From: Streptantibioticus silvisoli
Lineage (GTDB): Bacteria > Actinomycetota > Actinomycetes > Streptomycetales > Streptomycetaceae
Direction: 5' to 3'
Assembly (NCBI RefSeq): GCF_027947535.2
Contig: NZ_JAAGKO020000030.1
Location: 38,079-102,078 of the forward strand
Length of the DNA: 64,000 nt
Every line of letters starts with the position of its first letter. Within the stretch, counting starts at the first letter, position 1. Below the pieces are notes generated by a model. It searched no databases, was not told the origin of the DNA, and saw only the letters and a program-made list of their open reading frames with translations. This document shows, piece by piece, positions 56,362 through 64,000 of the stretch. The position numbers and the translations under genes were made by a program.

Positions 56362-56975
56362 ATGAGCGGGTGCTGAGCATGGTGGAGATCTCCGCGGACG
56401 GCCTGCTGCTGCGCCCCTGGCGGGAGGAGGACGCGCCGCGGCTGCTGCGTGGCTTCACCGATCCGGAGTTCCGCCGCTGGAGCACCCCGCGGGTCACGGT
56501 CGCCGACGAACGGGACGCCGTCGACGTCATACGCGGCCGGGCGCTCGGCTGGCGGCGCGGCGACACGGCGTCGTTCGCCGTCACCGAGGACGGCGTGGTG
56601 GTGGGAAGCGTCGCGCTCAACCTCATCGACTGGTTCGAGCACTCCGCCCGGGTCAGCTACTGGACGCTCCCCGAGGCCCGCGGGCGCGGCATCGCCATCA
56701 GAGCACTGGAACGGGCAGGCAGCTGGGCCCTCGGCGAGCTGCGCCTGCACCGTCTGGAACTGCGGCACGCGGTCGGCCACCAGGCGTCGTGCGCCGTGGC
56801 GCAAGCCTGCGGCTACGCCCTGGAGGGCACGCTGCGCGGTGCGATGATCGACCCGGCCGGCGGATTCCGTGCGCTGCACGTACACGGTCGCGTCGCGGAC
56901 CGCGATGAGGCGCGGGCCGGGGACGCGGATGAGAGCCCGTCCGTCGCCGTACGGTCCGACGACGGCCTCGGGTGA
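56355..56975 (+). CDS. GNAT-family N-acetyltransferase
   Basis: A 206-residue acetyltransferase of the RimJ/RimL-like branch (LLLRPWREEDAPRLL, SVALNLIDWFEHSARVSYWT, and the acetyl-CoA loop ARGRGIAIRALERAGSWAL). The substrate is unknown. The first start is GTG at 56355 overlapping the previous stop; ATG at 56379 (MVEISADGLLLRPW) is equally likely and gives 198 residues. Confidence 0.8.
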   Translation: MLNERVLSMVEISADGLLLRPWREEDAPRLLRGFTDPEFRRWSTPRVTVADERDAVDVIRGRALGWRRGDTASFAVTEDGVVVGSVALNLIDWFEHSARVSYWTLPEARGRGIAIRALERAGSWALGELRLHRLELRHAVGHQASCAVAQACGYALEGTLRGAMIDPAGGFRALHVHGRVADRDEARAGDADESPSVAVRSDDGLG

Positions 56976-57086
56976 GCCCGTACGCCGCGCGGTGGTCGAG
57001 GCCAGGCTTCTCCTGGTTCGCCTTCGCCTACGACACCGACGTACGCCGTGCCGTGGTCGGGCCATGACCCCAGGGGGCTGTCCGGG

Positions 57087-57341
57087 TCAGGATCGCGACG
57101 CGTGGTCCCGCTTGCGCCGCATCAGCCCGTACGCGTTGAGCGCCTGGACGAGGGACACCAGCGCGAGCGCCGCCATCAGCAGTCGCCGCAGCGTCGAGCC
57201 GTCCCCCCAGAACTGCCAGCTGATCCACAACGCGCACAAAACGAGCCATCCGACCACGTGGGTTCGCAGGAGAAGCCAGGAGCTGTGCTCGTTCGGGGAG
57301 ACCAGGTTCGTGATCCGGCCGTTCGGGGAGTCGCTGCGCAT
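57087..57341 (-). CDS. Small 2TM membrane protein
   Basis: An 84-residue protein with two TM helices (VVGWLVLCALWISWQFW and RLLMAALALVSLVQALNAYG) and a basic end (MRRKRDH). The ATG at 57341 is preceded directly by GAGGG. Proteins of this two-helix type are common in actinobacteria and unassigned. Confidence 0.65.
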   Translation of the reverse strand: MRSDSPNGRITNLVSPNEHSSWLLLRTHVVGWLVLCALWISWQFWGDGSTLRRLLMAALALVSLVQALNAYGLMRRKRDHASRS

Positions 57342-57523
57342 CCCTCGATGATGCCCGCACGCCCCGGCCCGCCGTCCGCCGGGATGCGCGAACGGGATAC
57401 GCGAACGCGGGCGTCCCGGACGGCGGCCCTCTCCCGAGGACCGGCGGAACGCCCGCGTCGATCGCGTGGCAGGACTGGCGATGCGGCTCGTCGGCCCCCG
57501 CACGGACGCCGGGGCCGGACCGG

Positions 57524-58171
57524 CTACCGGGTCGGCTTCTTCCCGGTCACGCCGAGGTGCACCAGCAACGCCAGGTTCGGCTTGAGGTCGGCCTGCTTGA
57601 CGCCCCAGGACTGGAAGCCCTTCTGGTGGACGGCCACCGCGGCCAGCATCTCCACCAGGGCGCCGGCCACCGCTGCCGGACTGACCGTCTTGTCGACGCG
57701 GCCCTTGTCCTGCAACTCCTTGATGGAGTCGGACAGCGAACCGGTCACCGCGTTGAGGATCTTCATGCGGATCTTGTAGAACCGCTTGTCCCCTTCCGCG
57801 GCGCCCAGGTCGATGACCCGCAGGATGGCGTCGTTCTTGCGCCAGAAGGCGAGGAAGCCGTCGACCAGTTCCTCGGCCGCGGCCCAGGCCGATCTGCCGG
57901 TCCAGTTACGGTCGGCTACCAGACCGCTCAGGCCCGTGCCTTCCTTGGCCGTGTCCTCCGCGAGCTCGAGGACGGCGCCCTCCACGTCGGGGAAGTATTG
58001 ATAGAACGTTGCGGGTGAGGTGCCCGCCATCCGGGCGACGTCGATGACCTTGACGTCCCGGTACGGCGAGGTGCTGAGCATCTCGCTGAGGCATTCGAGC
58101 AGCTTCTGCCGCGTCGCCTGCCCGCGGCGCCCGGCGACCCGGCCGTCAACGGTGCGAACTTGTCCTGTCAT
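57524..58171 (-). CDS. TetR-family repressor
   Basis: A 215-residue TetR regulator. The HTH is RDVKVIDVARMAGTSPATFY with QYFPDVEGAV (residues about 38-68). The C-terminal domain (KGRVDKTVSPAAVAGALVEM) is of the larger TetR subclass that often responds to acyl-CoA or lipids; that is a guess. The start ATG at 58171 faces a 450-bp gap that contains a DnaA-box-like palindrome. Confidence 0.85.
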   Translation of the reverse strand: MTGQVRTVDGRVAGRRGQATRQKLLECLSEMLSTSPYRDVKVIDVARMAGTSPATFYQYFPDVEGAVLELAEDTAKEGTGLSGLVADRNWTGRSAWAAAEELVDGFLAFWRKNDAILRVIDLGAAEGDKRFYKIRMKILNAVTGSLSDSIKELQDKGRVDKTVSPAAVAGALVEMLAAVAVHQKGFQSWGVKQADLKPNLALLVHLGVTGKKPTR

Positions 58172-58452
58172 GCCGTCAGTTTACCTTCGGGTGATCAGGG
58201 CGCGATTCGGCGGCCCGCAAATGGGAGATGCGCCAGCACCCTCGATAAATGCCCAGGTCAGAGCGGCGTTTCGTAGAGCCTCCCGACGCTCCGTCGGTCC
58301 CTTGACGACGCTGTGTGTCCGTCAGACCTACCGGCTGGCCGGTCGGCTATCCGCCGGATATGTGCAGATCATCGGATCTGTCTACCGAGATTTTCGGCCG
58401 CTCCGGCGAGGCGGGGTTCGTGGCCCGAAATATTCGCCTGCGCGCTCCGAAG

Positions 58453-58479
58453 CTGTGGATAACTCGAAGTTATCCACAG
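58453..58479. promoter_or_regulatory. Inverted pair of DnaA-box-like sequences
   Basis: Two exact TTATCCACA nonamers face each other (58454-58462 on minus, 58470-58478 on plus). They form a perfect 12-bp inverted repeat (CTGTGGATAACT / AGTTATCCACAG) around CGA. It lies between a TetR gene and a VOC gene. It may titrate DnaA, bind DnaA as a regulator, or be a hairpin. The rest of the 450-bp gap shows no gene. Confidence 0.7.
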
Positions 58480-58624
58480 GGGTCGAGCGGGGGTGGTGAC
58501 AGAGGGCTACCGTGGCTAATGCGGCGTTCGTCCTGGATGTCGTCATAGTCGGCCGAGCCGGTTCACGGTTGGGCGGAGCCCGGGCCGGGGTGGGCCGGCC
58601 GGGGTGAGGGAAGGGGACGGGGTC

Positions 58625-59413
58625 ATGGTGGAATTCGCTGCGGGAGCGCCGTGCTGGGCGGACGTGATGCTCCCGGACCTGGAGGCCGGCAAGCGGTTCT
58701 ACGGCCCGCTGCTGGGCTGGACCTTCGGCAAGCCCGACCCGGACCGCCACCGCTACACCCTGACCTACCGCGATGACAAGGCGGTCGGTGCCCTGGTCGC
58801 CAAGCCCGACGGCCGCATGCCCACGGTCTGGAACGTCTACTTCGCCTCCCCGGACGCCCGCGCCACTGCCCGGGCGATCCACGAGGCGGGCGGCCAGGTC
58901 TTCGCCGGCCCCGAGCAGGTCGGCCCCTTCGGCACGATGGTCATGGCCGCGGACCCTGTCGGCGGCGTCTTCGGCGTGTGGGAGGGTGCCCGGCGCCCCG
59001 GCTTCAGCCTGAAGGACAGCCCCGGTTCCTTCTGCTGGACCGAGCTCACCACCCGCGACCCCGAGACCGCCGACCCCTTCTACCGAGCCGTCTTCGGCTA
59101 TCGCACCGAGCAGATAGGCCGGGCCGGCGGCGCCTTCGACTACGAGGTCTGGACCCTGCCCGACGGGCCGGACGGCGCCTACGCGGGCGGTCGCCTGCGG
59201 ATGGACCCGCAGGCGCCGGCCGCGCTGCCCGCGCACTTCACCGTGCTGCTCGGGGTCGAGGACTGCGACGAGGCCGCCGACCAGGTCCTCGGCCTGGGTG
59301 GCAAGGTCCGCACCCCGCCGCGGACCAGCCCGTACGGACGGCTGGCAGAGGTCACCGACAACCAGGGCGCCCGCTTCACCGTCATCGACCTCTCCCGGAC
59401 TGCCGAGGGCTGA
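58625..59413 (+). CDS. VOC-superfamily (glyoxalase-like) protein
   Basis: A 262-residue protein with two tandem vicinal-oxygen-chelate half-modules: residues 8-120 (PCWADVMLPDLEAGKRFYGP, then AADPVGGVFGVWE) and 130-258 (FCWTELTTRDPETADPFYRA, then VTDNQGARFTVID). Members include metal enzymes and resistance proteins; none of the ligands can be assigned with confidence. The ATG at 58625 has GGGAAGGGGA upstream; a GTG at 58604 is in frame. Confidence 0.85.
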   Translation: MVEFAAGAPCWADVMLPDLEAGKRFYGPLLGWTFGKPDPDRHRYTLTYRDDKAVGALVAKPDGRMPTVWNVYFASPDARATARAIHEAGGQVFAGPEQVGPFGTMVMAADPVGGVFGVWEGARRPGFSLKDSPGSFCWTELTTRDPETADPFYRAVFGYRTEQIGRAGGAFDYEVWTLPDGPDGAYAGGRLRMDPQAPAALPAHFTVLLGVEDCDEAADQVLGLGGKVRTPPRTSPYGRLAEVTDNQGARFTVIDLSRTAEG

Positions 59414-59519
59414 GAGGAGCAGTTCTGCCGCGGGGTTGCCGTGCGACCTGGGGCGCGGTGGGCCGGGGGCGGGGTGGGCCGCTGAGGGGTGGCTGAGGGG
59501 GCGACCGGTCGGCGCGACC

Positions 59520-59990
59520 GCGGTGGTGAGTGGTCGACGGTTCCGGGGCGAACCCGCCGGTTCGCCGGAGGTGCCGGCGGCGTGCCTCGGGTGGTCAACG
59601 GCCCCGCCAGGAGCCCGGCCCCGTCCGTCGGAGGCCGCGATGGGCGGCGGTGGGCAGCGGTGGGCGGCGGTGAGCGCGATGGGCCGCGGTGAGCGCGATG
59701 GGCCGCGGTGGGCAGCGGTGAGCCGCGGTGGCCTGCGGTGGGTCGCTGAAGGGTGCCGTCGGGGCTGAGGGCTGGGGGCGTGACGGAGGCGCTGAGCGGT
59801 CGACGGTTCCGGGGGCGGCCTCGCCGGTTCGGCCGGCGCCCTGAGCGTGCCCGCGGTGGTCAACGGTGCCGCTGGAAGCCCGCCTGTCCTCCGGAGGTTC
59901 CGAGGGGCCGCCGGCGTCCGTTCGCCGCCACGAAAGAAGGCGGTTGACGGCTCCGCGGGGCGGTCCGCCGACCGCCGGAGGCCGCGAAGG
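59520..59990. repeat. Diverged duplication and GGGCNGCGGTGAGC repeats
   Basis: A block with GGTCGACGGTTCCGGGG and GTGGTCAACGG(C/T)(C/G)CCGC occurs at 59532-59620 and again at 59797-59885, with a partial third copy at 59940. Between them are short tandem copies of (G/A)TGGGCCGCGGTGAGCGCG (59640-59740). No gene is seen in the 59414-60249 gap. Confidence 0.65.
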
Positions 59991-60249
59991 GTCGCGATGG
60001 GCTGTTCAGGGGGTGTCCGGCGGCCGGTCGGGGTCCTCGGAGAGCGTGTCGTCAAGGCGTTAAAGGTGACGGACGGTTTGCGGAGATCACCCTCCGTACG
60101 GTGACATGCGGGATGCAAGGGGTAAAACGGCCCCGCGTTGGCCTGTGGAGGGCGGGCCGGGGAGAATCGAGCGCCGTATCCCGGCGCCACAGCGCTGTTT
60201 CGCGGGTCGGGACTGCAACAATTTCGGGGGACGGGGAGGTGGCAGGGCA

Positions 60250-62709
60250 GTGGATCAGCTGACGCAGCACGACCCGAGGCGGATCGGCCCGTTCGAGGTC
60301 CTGGGACGGCTCGGAGCCGGCGGGATGGGTCTGGTGTATCTCGCTCGGTCGGCGTCCGGGCGGCGGGTGGCCATCAAGACGGTCCGCGCGGAACTGGCCG
60401 AGGACCAGTTGTTCCGGGTCCGCTTCACCCGCGAGGTCGAGGCGGCGCGCGCCGTCAGCGGGTTCTACACCGCCGCCGTGGTGGACGCCGACCCGCGTGC
60501 CGCGGTGCCGTGGCTGGCGACCGCCTACGTGCCGGCGCCCTCGCTGGAGGAGATCGTCACCCGGACCGGTCCGCTGCCGCCCCAGGCGGTGCGGTGGCTG
60601 GCGGCCGGGGTCGCCGAGGCGCTCCAGTCCATCCACGGCGCCCGCCTGGTCCACCGTGACCTCAAGCCGTCCAACGTGCTGGTCGTCGAGGACGGACCGC
60701 GGGTCATCGACTTCGGCATCGCCAGCGGTGTGTCCAACACGCGGCTGACGATGACGAACGTCGCCGTGGGCACGCCCGCGTACATGTCCCCGGAGCAGGC
60801 CAAGGACTCGCGCAGCGTCACCGGGGCGAGTGACGTCTTCTCGCTGGGGTCGACGCTGGTGTTCGCGGCGACCGGGCACGCGCCGTTCCGCGGGGCCAAC
60901 CCGGTCGAGACCGTCTTCATGCTGCTGCGCGAGGGACCGAACCTCGCGGGGTTGCCGGACGAACTGCGGCCGCTGATCCAGTCGTGCATGCGCAAGGAGG
61001 CGGCGGACCGGCCGTCCCCGGCGGAGTTGCAGGCCCAGCTCGCGCCACACCTGTACGCCTCCAGCGACGACACCGGCACCGCGTCGGCGTGGCTGCCGCC
61101 GGCCGCGCTGGCGATGATCGACGAACGCAACGGCAGGTCCTCCCGGCCGTCCGCCGCGCCGGTGGGGCAGCCGTTGCCGCTGGCCGTGCCGCCGATGCCG
61201 TTGCGGCCACCGCTGCCGCCCGCCGAGCCGATGCCGGAGGGGCCGGTGCAGTTGGCGAACTCGGTGCCGATAGGACCGGGGCCGCTGGTCGCGGAGCCGA
61301 AGGAGCCGGCGTTCGGCGAGGTGACCGGGGCCACCGCACCGCCGGCCGGCCTGGCGTGGTCGCAGGGGTCGGCGCCGATGTCGGCGGCGCCGGTCTCGGC
61401 CGCGCCGGTGTCGCAGCCCACCGCCCCCTACCCGGCACCGTTGCCGCGCCCCCAGCAGGCGGGACCCCAGCAGGCGGGACCCCAGCAGGCGGGACCCCAG
61501 CAGGCCGGGCCGCAGCAGGCGGAGTCGGCGCAGCAGACCGGGCCGGCCGGGCCGCAGCACGCGGCGGCGCACGGCGCGATGGCGGACGAGTGGTGGCGGC
61601 CCTGGCGGTTCCGGATGTCCAACGACGTCTGGGGCACGCCGGTCGTCGCCGGGAACCGGCTGTACGTGACGTCGTTCGAGGTGCACGCGCTCGATGTGGC
61701 CACCGGTCAGCGGCAGTTCAAGACCAGTGAGGTTGCCTGGACGATGGCGCTGGACGACGGGGTCATCCATGCCTCCGACGGCAACCGGATGTTCGCGTTC
61801 GACGCGCTCGACGGGGGCCCGCGCGGCAGCATCACGCCGGGCGGCTGGGTGTACTCGATGCGTGCCGCGGACGGGATGCTGGTCGCCGGGGTACGCGGCG
61901 GCGGGGTGGAGGGGTACGACGTCTCGCGGGGCACGCTGGCCGGCAAGGCGTGGGAGCGGTTCGGGGCGCAGACGGACTTCGAGTCGGCGGAGGCGGGGCC
62001 GGCGCTGATCGACGGGACCGTCTACTTCCGTGGCGGCGGGCGGCTGTACGCGCTGGACGCCCGCACCGGCGAGGAACGCTGGTGGCACGCGCTGGGCGAC
62101 GCCGAGGTGACCGGCGGGGTTCCGGTGCCGCCGGCGGTGGTCGACGGCGTGGTCCACCTGACCGTTGGCAGCCGGGTGCTGGCGCTGGACGCGGCGGACG
62201 GCACGGAGCGGTGGCGGTTCGACGCGCCGGCGGTGTTCTTCTCGCCGCCGACGGTGATGGCCGGCGGGGTCTACGTCGTCGACTACCTCGGCACGGTGTA
62301 CGCGTTGTCCGCGCATGCCGGGGTCGAGCGCTGGCGGGTGGCCACCGAGGCGCGGCAGAGCGTCGAACCGTTGCTGGTCAACGACGGGCTGGTGCACCTC
62401 GGCAGCGGACACGCGCTCTACACGCTGGACGCGGCGGCAGGTATACCGCGCTGGCGGTTCGCGACCACGGGTGACGTGGTCGGGGCGCCGGTCGCGGCCG
62501 GCGGACGGCTGCACTTCGGGTCGAAGGACCACTGCCTGTACACGGTCGACGCCGCCAACGGCCAGTTGCGCTGGAAGCTGGAGACCGGCGGCGCGATCAC
62601 CGGCACACCCGTGGTGCAGGACGGCATGGTTTTCGCGTGCAGCAAGGACCGCTGCGTCTACGCGCTCGACGCCGCCAAGGGCACCGGTTCCGCCCAGCGC
62701 CGCCCCTGA
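60250..62709 (+). CDS. AfsK-like Ser/Thr protein kinase with PQQ-type beta-propeller
   Basis: An 819-residue eukaryotic-type kinase. The kinase domain covers residues 1-275: GRLGAGGMGLVYLAR (P-loop), VAIKTV (Lys), HRDLKPSNVLV (catalytic loop, near 134), DFGIAS, GTPAYMSPEQ. A Pro/Gln/Ala linker (residues about 276-445) contains five AGPQQ repeats. The C-terminal 370 residues carry repeated PQQ-like blades (LDARTGEERWW, LDAADGTERWRF, VDAANGQLRWKLE). No TM helix is visible. AfsK has this layout and phosphorylates AfsR, but the true partner is unknown. GTG start at 60250; upstream frame to 60106 lacks support. Confidence 0.88.
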   Translation: MDQLTQHDPRRIGPFEVLGRLGAGGMGLVYLARSASGRRVAIKTVRAELAEDQLFRVRFTREVEAARAVSGFYTAAVVDADPRAAVPWLATAYVPAPSLEEIVTRTGPLPPQAVRWLAAGVAEALQSIHGARLVHRDLKPSNVLVVEDGPRVIDFGIASGVSNTRLTMTNVAVGTPAYMSPEQAKDSRSVTGASDVFSLGSTLVFAATGHAPFRGANPVETVFMLLREGPNLAGLPDELRPLIQSCMRKEAADRPSPAELQAQLAPHLYASSDDTGTASAWLPPAALAMIDERNGRSSRPSAAPVGQPLPLAVPPMPLRPPLPPAEPMPEGPVQLANSVPIGPGPLVAEPKEPAFGEVTGATAPPAGLAWSQGSAPMSAAPVSAAPVSQPTAPYPAPLPRPQQAGPQQAGPQQAGPQQAGPQQAESAQQTGPAGPQHAAAHGAMADEWWRPWRFRMSNDVWGTPVVAGNRLYVTSFEVHALDVATGQRQFKTSEVAWTMALDDGVIHASDGNRMFAFDALDGGPRGSITPGGWVYSMRAADGMLVAGVRGGGVEGYDVSRGTLAGKAWERFGAQTDFESAEAGPALIDGTVYFRGGGRLYALDARTGEERWWHALGDAEVTGGVPVPPAVVDGVVHLTVGSRVLALDAADGTERWRFDAPAVFFSPPTVMAGGVYVVDYLGTVYALSAHAGVERWRVATEARQSVEPLLVNDGLVHLGSGHALYTLDAAAGIPRWRFATTGDVVGAPVAAGGRLHFGSKDHCLYTVDAANGQLRWKLETGGAITGTPVVQDGMVFACSKDRCVYALDAAKGTGSAQRRP

Positions 62710-63025
62710 GCCCCGGCCGATCCGACGGAGCCCGGCCGATCCGGCTGCGCGAGGGTGGCTGCGGCCTGCTCGTGGTCGCGCGGCTCGGCCGTGCCCGGGG
62801 CAGGCGCGCCATCGACGCGGGCAAGGGCAGGCGGGCGAGGGCGGTTGGGCAGAGTCAGCTGCGCCAAGCCGGGCGGTTAGGGGCAGTTGGGCCAAGCCGG
62901 GCGGGCAGGGTCAGTTGGGCCGGGCCGGATGGGCGAGGTCGGGCGGGCCGGGCAGTCGCTCACCGCGCCGTGCGGCTTCGCCGCCTGACGAAGCTCGACT
63001 GCGGCGCGGTGAGCGACCCGGCGGA
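62710..63025. other. Intergenic region, no gene supported
   Basis: G-rich sequence with short GGGCCAAGCCGGGCGG-type repeats after the kinase gene. An open frame ends in the loop of the downstream hairpin, but it has no start with SD and no family resemblance. Confidence 0.5.
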
Positions 63026-63059
63026 CCTGGACGGCTCGTAGGAGCCGTCCAGGCGTTTT
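63026..63059 (+). terminator. Terminator
   Basis: A perfect 12-bp stem CCTGGACGGCTC (63026-63037) / GAGCCGTCCAGG (63042-63053), loop GTAG, is followed by CGTTTT. It probably ends the kinase transcript. Confidence 0.75.
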
Positions 63060-63188
63060 CCCCCGGCTGTGGCGGGCGCCCCCCAGCGCCCCCGCGCCCC
63101 CCGCGCGGTCGTCCGCGCCCCCCCGCGCGGTCCACAGCCTGCCGGTCCCCCCGGGCCGGCGGTCGGGTCAGCGGTGCGACCCGACGTC

Positions 63189-63347
63189 TCAGGGCTTGCC
63201 CCAGTTGTCCGGCTGAGGCGCCGTGCCGTCCGCCGTGACGGCCGTGCGGACGACGTGCGTCGCGGCCCGGGCGGCCGGCAGGGCCAGTACGACCGCGGTG
63301 GCGGCGAGACCGATCGCGATCAGGGCGATCCGCTGGGCCAGGCGCAT
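63189..63347 (-). CDS. Small secreted peptide ending PQPDNWGKP
   Basis: A 52-residue ORF. Residues 1-28 (MRLAQRIALIAIGLAATAVV and LALPAARA) form a clear signal peptide with a likely cleavage after ARA, leaving a 24-residue mature peptide that ends PQPDNWGKP. The last nine residues closely match the end of the next ORF upstream on the same strand. SD is poor, so translation may depend on coupling to that ORF 140 bp upstream. I know no family with this ending. Confidence 0.5.
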   Translation of the reverse strand: MRLAQRIALIAIGLAATAVVLALPAARAATHVVRTAVTADGTAPQPDNWGKP

Positions 63348-63487
63348 GGCGGCCGGTTCCGTTCTGTGTGCGGTGTGTGGTGCGGCGCCCCGGTGTCGGG
63401 TGCGACCGGTGAGGTGACCGCCGGTGCCGTACGGGTCGGCCGCCGCGTCCCCTCCGCGCGGCGATCGCCCCGTACGACCCGACGGAG

Positions 63488-63676
63488 TCAGGGCTTGGTC
63501 CAGTTATTGGGCTGCGGCCGGTTGCCGCTACCGACCTTCGTGCCGGTGCCGGTGCCGGTGGCCGTCTCGGTGCCGGCGGCCTCGCTCTCGGTCGGCTGCT
63601 CGGTGGTCTCGGGCTCGGTCACCGTCGCGGTCTCGGCGGTGGCGGTCTCTTCGGCCTGCTTGATCTCGGTCGTCAT
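63488..63676 (-). CDS. Small acidic Thr/Glu-rich peptide ending PQPNNWTKP
   Basis: A 62-residue ORF that starts MTTEIKQAEETATAETATVT, is dominated by Thr, Glu and Ala, and ends GNRPQPNNWTKP. GGGGAG lies 7 nt before the ATG at 63676. There is no signal peptide. An acidic, disordered body with a conserved aromatic tail resembles precursor or signalling peptides, but no modifying enzyme is adjacent. It is the first of two tandem minus-strand ORFs that share their C-terminal pattern. Confidence 0.55.
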   Translation of the reverse strand: MTTEIKQAEETATAETATVTEPETTEQPTESEAAGTETATGTGTGTKVGSGNRPQPNNWTKP

Positions 63677-63870
63677 GAGTTCTCCCCTGGTGCCTGTGGG
63701 GGCCGGAGCCCGCCCGGTGACGACCCCCGTACATCGCCGGGCGGGCGGTTGTGCGAGTGATGGAATTCTGACAGCGCCCGATAACCAATCGATAAACGCC
63801 CGCGTATACCCCGCCGGAGCCCGCGTCACACCTGTCTCACGTACCCCGAACTCCACAGCAGCGCAAGGGA

Positions 63871-64000
63871 GTTGACCTTCGCCGACCTTCGCCGACCTTC
63901 GCCGACCTTCGCCGACCTTCGCCGACCTTCGCCGACCTTCGCCGACCTTCGCCGACCTTCGCCGACCTTCGCCGACCTTCGCCGACCTTCGCCGACCTTC
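63871..64000. repeat. Perfect 10-nt tandem repeat (GCCGACCTTC), at least 12 copies
   Basis: Twelve identical copies run from 63881 to the window end, after a partial copy at 63872-63880. The array continues past the edge. Copies are identical, unlike the decayed arrays elsewhere in the window. It lies upstream of the twin peptide ORFs. No promoter could be assigned between 63677 and 63870. Confidence 0.9.

Noticed and set aside
60052..62895. A 947-codon minus-strand open frame opposite the kinase gene
   Set aside because: Shadow of the kinase/PQQ gene, which has all motifs.
62637..63041. A plus-strand frame ending in the loop of the terminator at 63 kb
   Set aside because: It overlaps the kinase gene in another frame and has no SD or codon bias of its own.

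Overview
The window is chromosomal DNA of very high GC content with strong G/C bias at third codon positions, GTG and TTG starts, mycothiol-linked genes (a mycothiol conjugate amidase and a mycothiol-dependent maleylpyruvate-isomerase-type domain), an IdeR/DmdR-type iron repressor, DUF1707 and DUF4097 proteins and an AfsK-like Ser/Thr kinase. Together these point to a Streptomyces-like actinobacterium (family Streptomycetaceae). No rRNA, CRISPR array, insertion sequence or prophage was seen. One tRNA (Trp, CCA) is present.

Layout. 1-4.5 kb: the end of an MFS drug transporter, murB, an adenosine-deaminase-family gene and a class I aminotransferase. 4.7-26.5 kb: the transcription/translation core, tRNA-Trp, secE, nusG, rplK, rplA, a lipoprotein, rplJ, rplL, rpoB, rpoC, three lineage-specific envelope or unknown genes, then rpsL, rpsG, fusA and tuf. 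This stretch has recognisable terminators, an L10-type leader and promoters upstream of rpoB and rpsL. 26.6-38 kb: serC, an FAD/Fe-S oxidoreductase with a glycine-rich tail, a SMI1/KNR4 protein, a second citrate synthase, pdxH, a PAS protein, a SIS protein and a DmdR1-like iron repressor.

38.5-49 kb: a type-VII-like, toxin-like gene cassette whose GC content drops towards its end, a prim-pol-like protein beside an HTH/TPR regulator, a Pro/Gln-rich membrane protein, purU, and an ECF sigma factor translationally coupled to a zinc-finger anti-sigma protein. 49-64 kb: STAS and RsbW-like regulators, two TetR regulators (one facing a decayed MFS gene across a clear operator), mca, a methyltransferase divergent from a macro-domain gene, a GNAT enzyme, a VOC protein, an AfsK-like kinase with a PQQ propeller, and two tiny tandem ORFs whose products share the C-terminal pattern PQPxNWxKP. 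The window ends inside a perfect 10-nt tandem repeat.

The most unusual items are: (i) a minus-strand transcription unit at about 34.65-34.89 kb with its own promoter, a near-perfect Shine-Dalgarno sequence, a 12-codon micro-ORF, mutually exclusive hairpins and a three-way-junction terminator, but no gene downstream, so it looks like an orphan ribosome-sensing attenuator or small RNA; (ii) the twin PQPxNWxKP peptides; (iii) the toxin/immunity-like cassette; (iv) many short degenerate tandem arrays, each with its own period, lying directly after stop codons and in places drawn into coding sequence.
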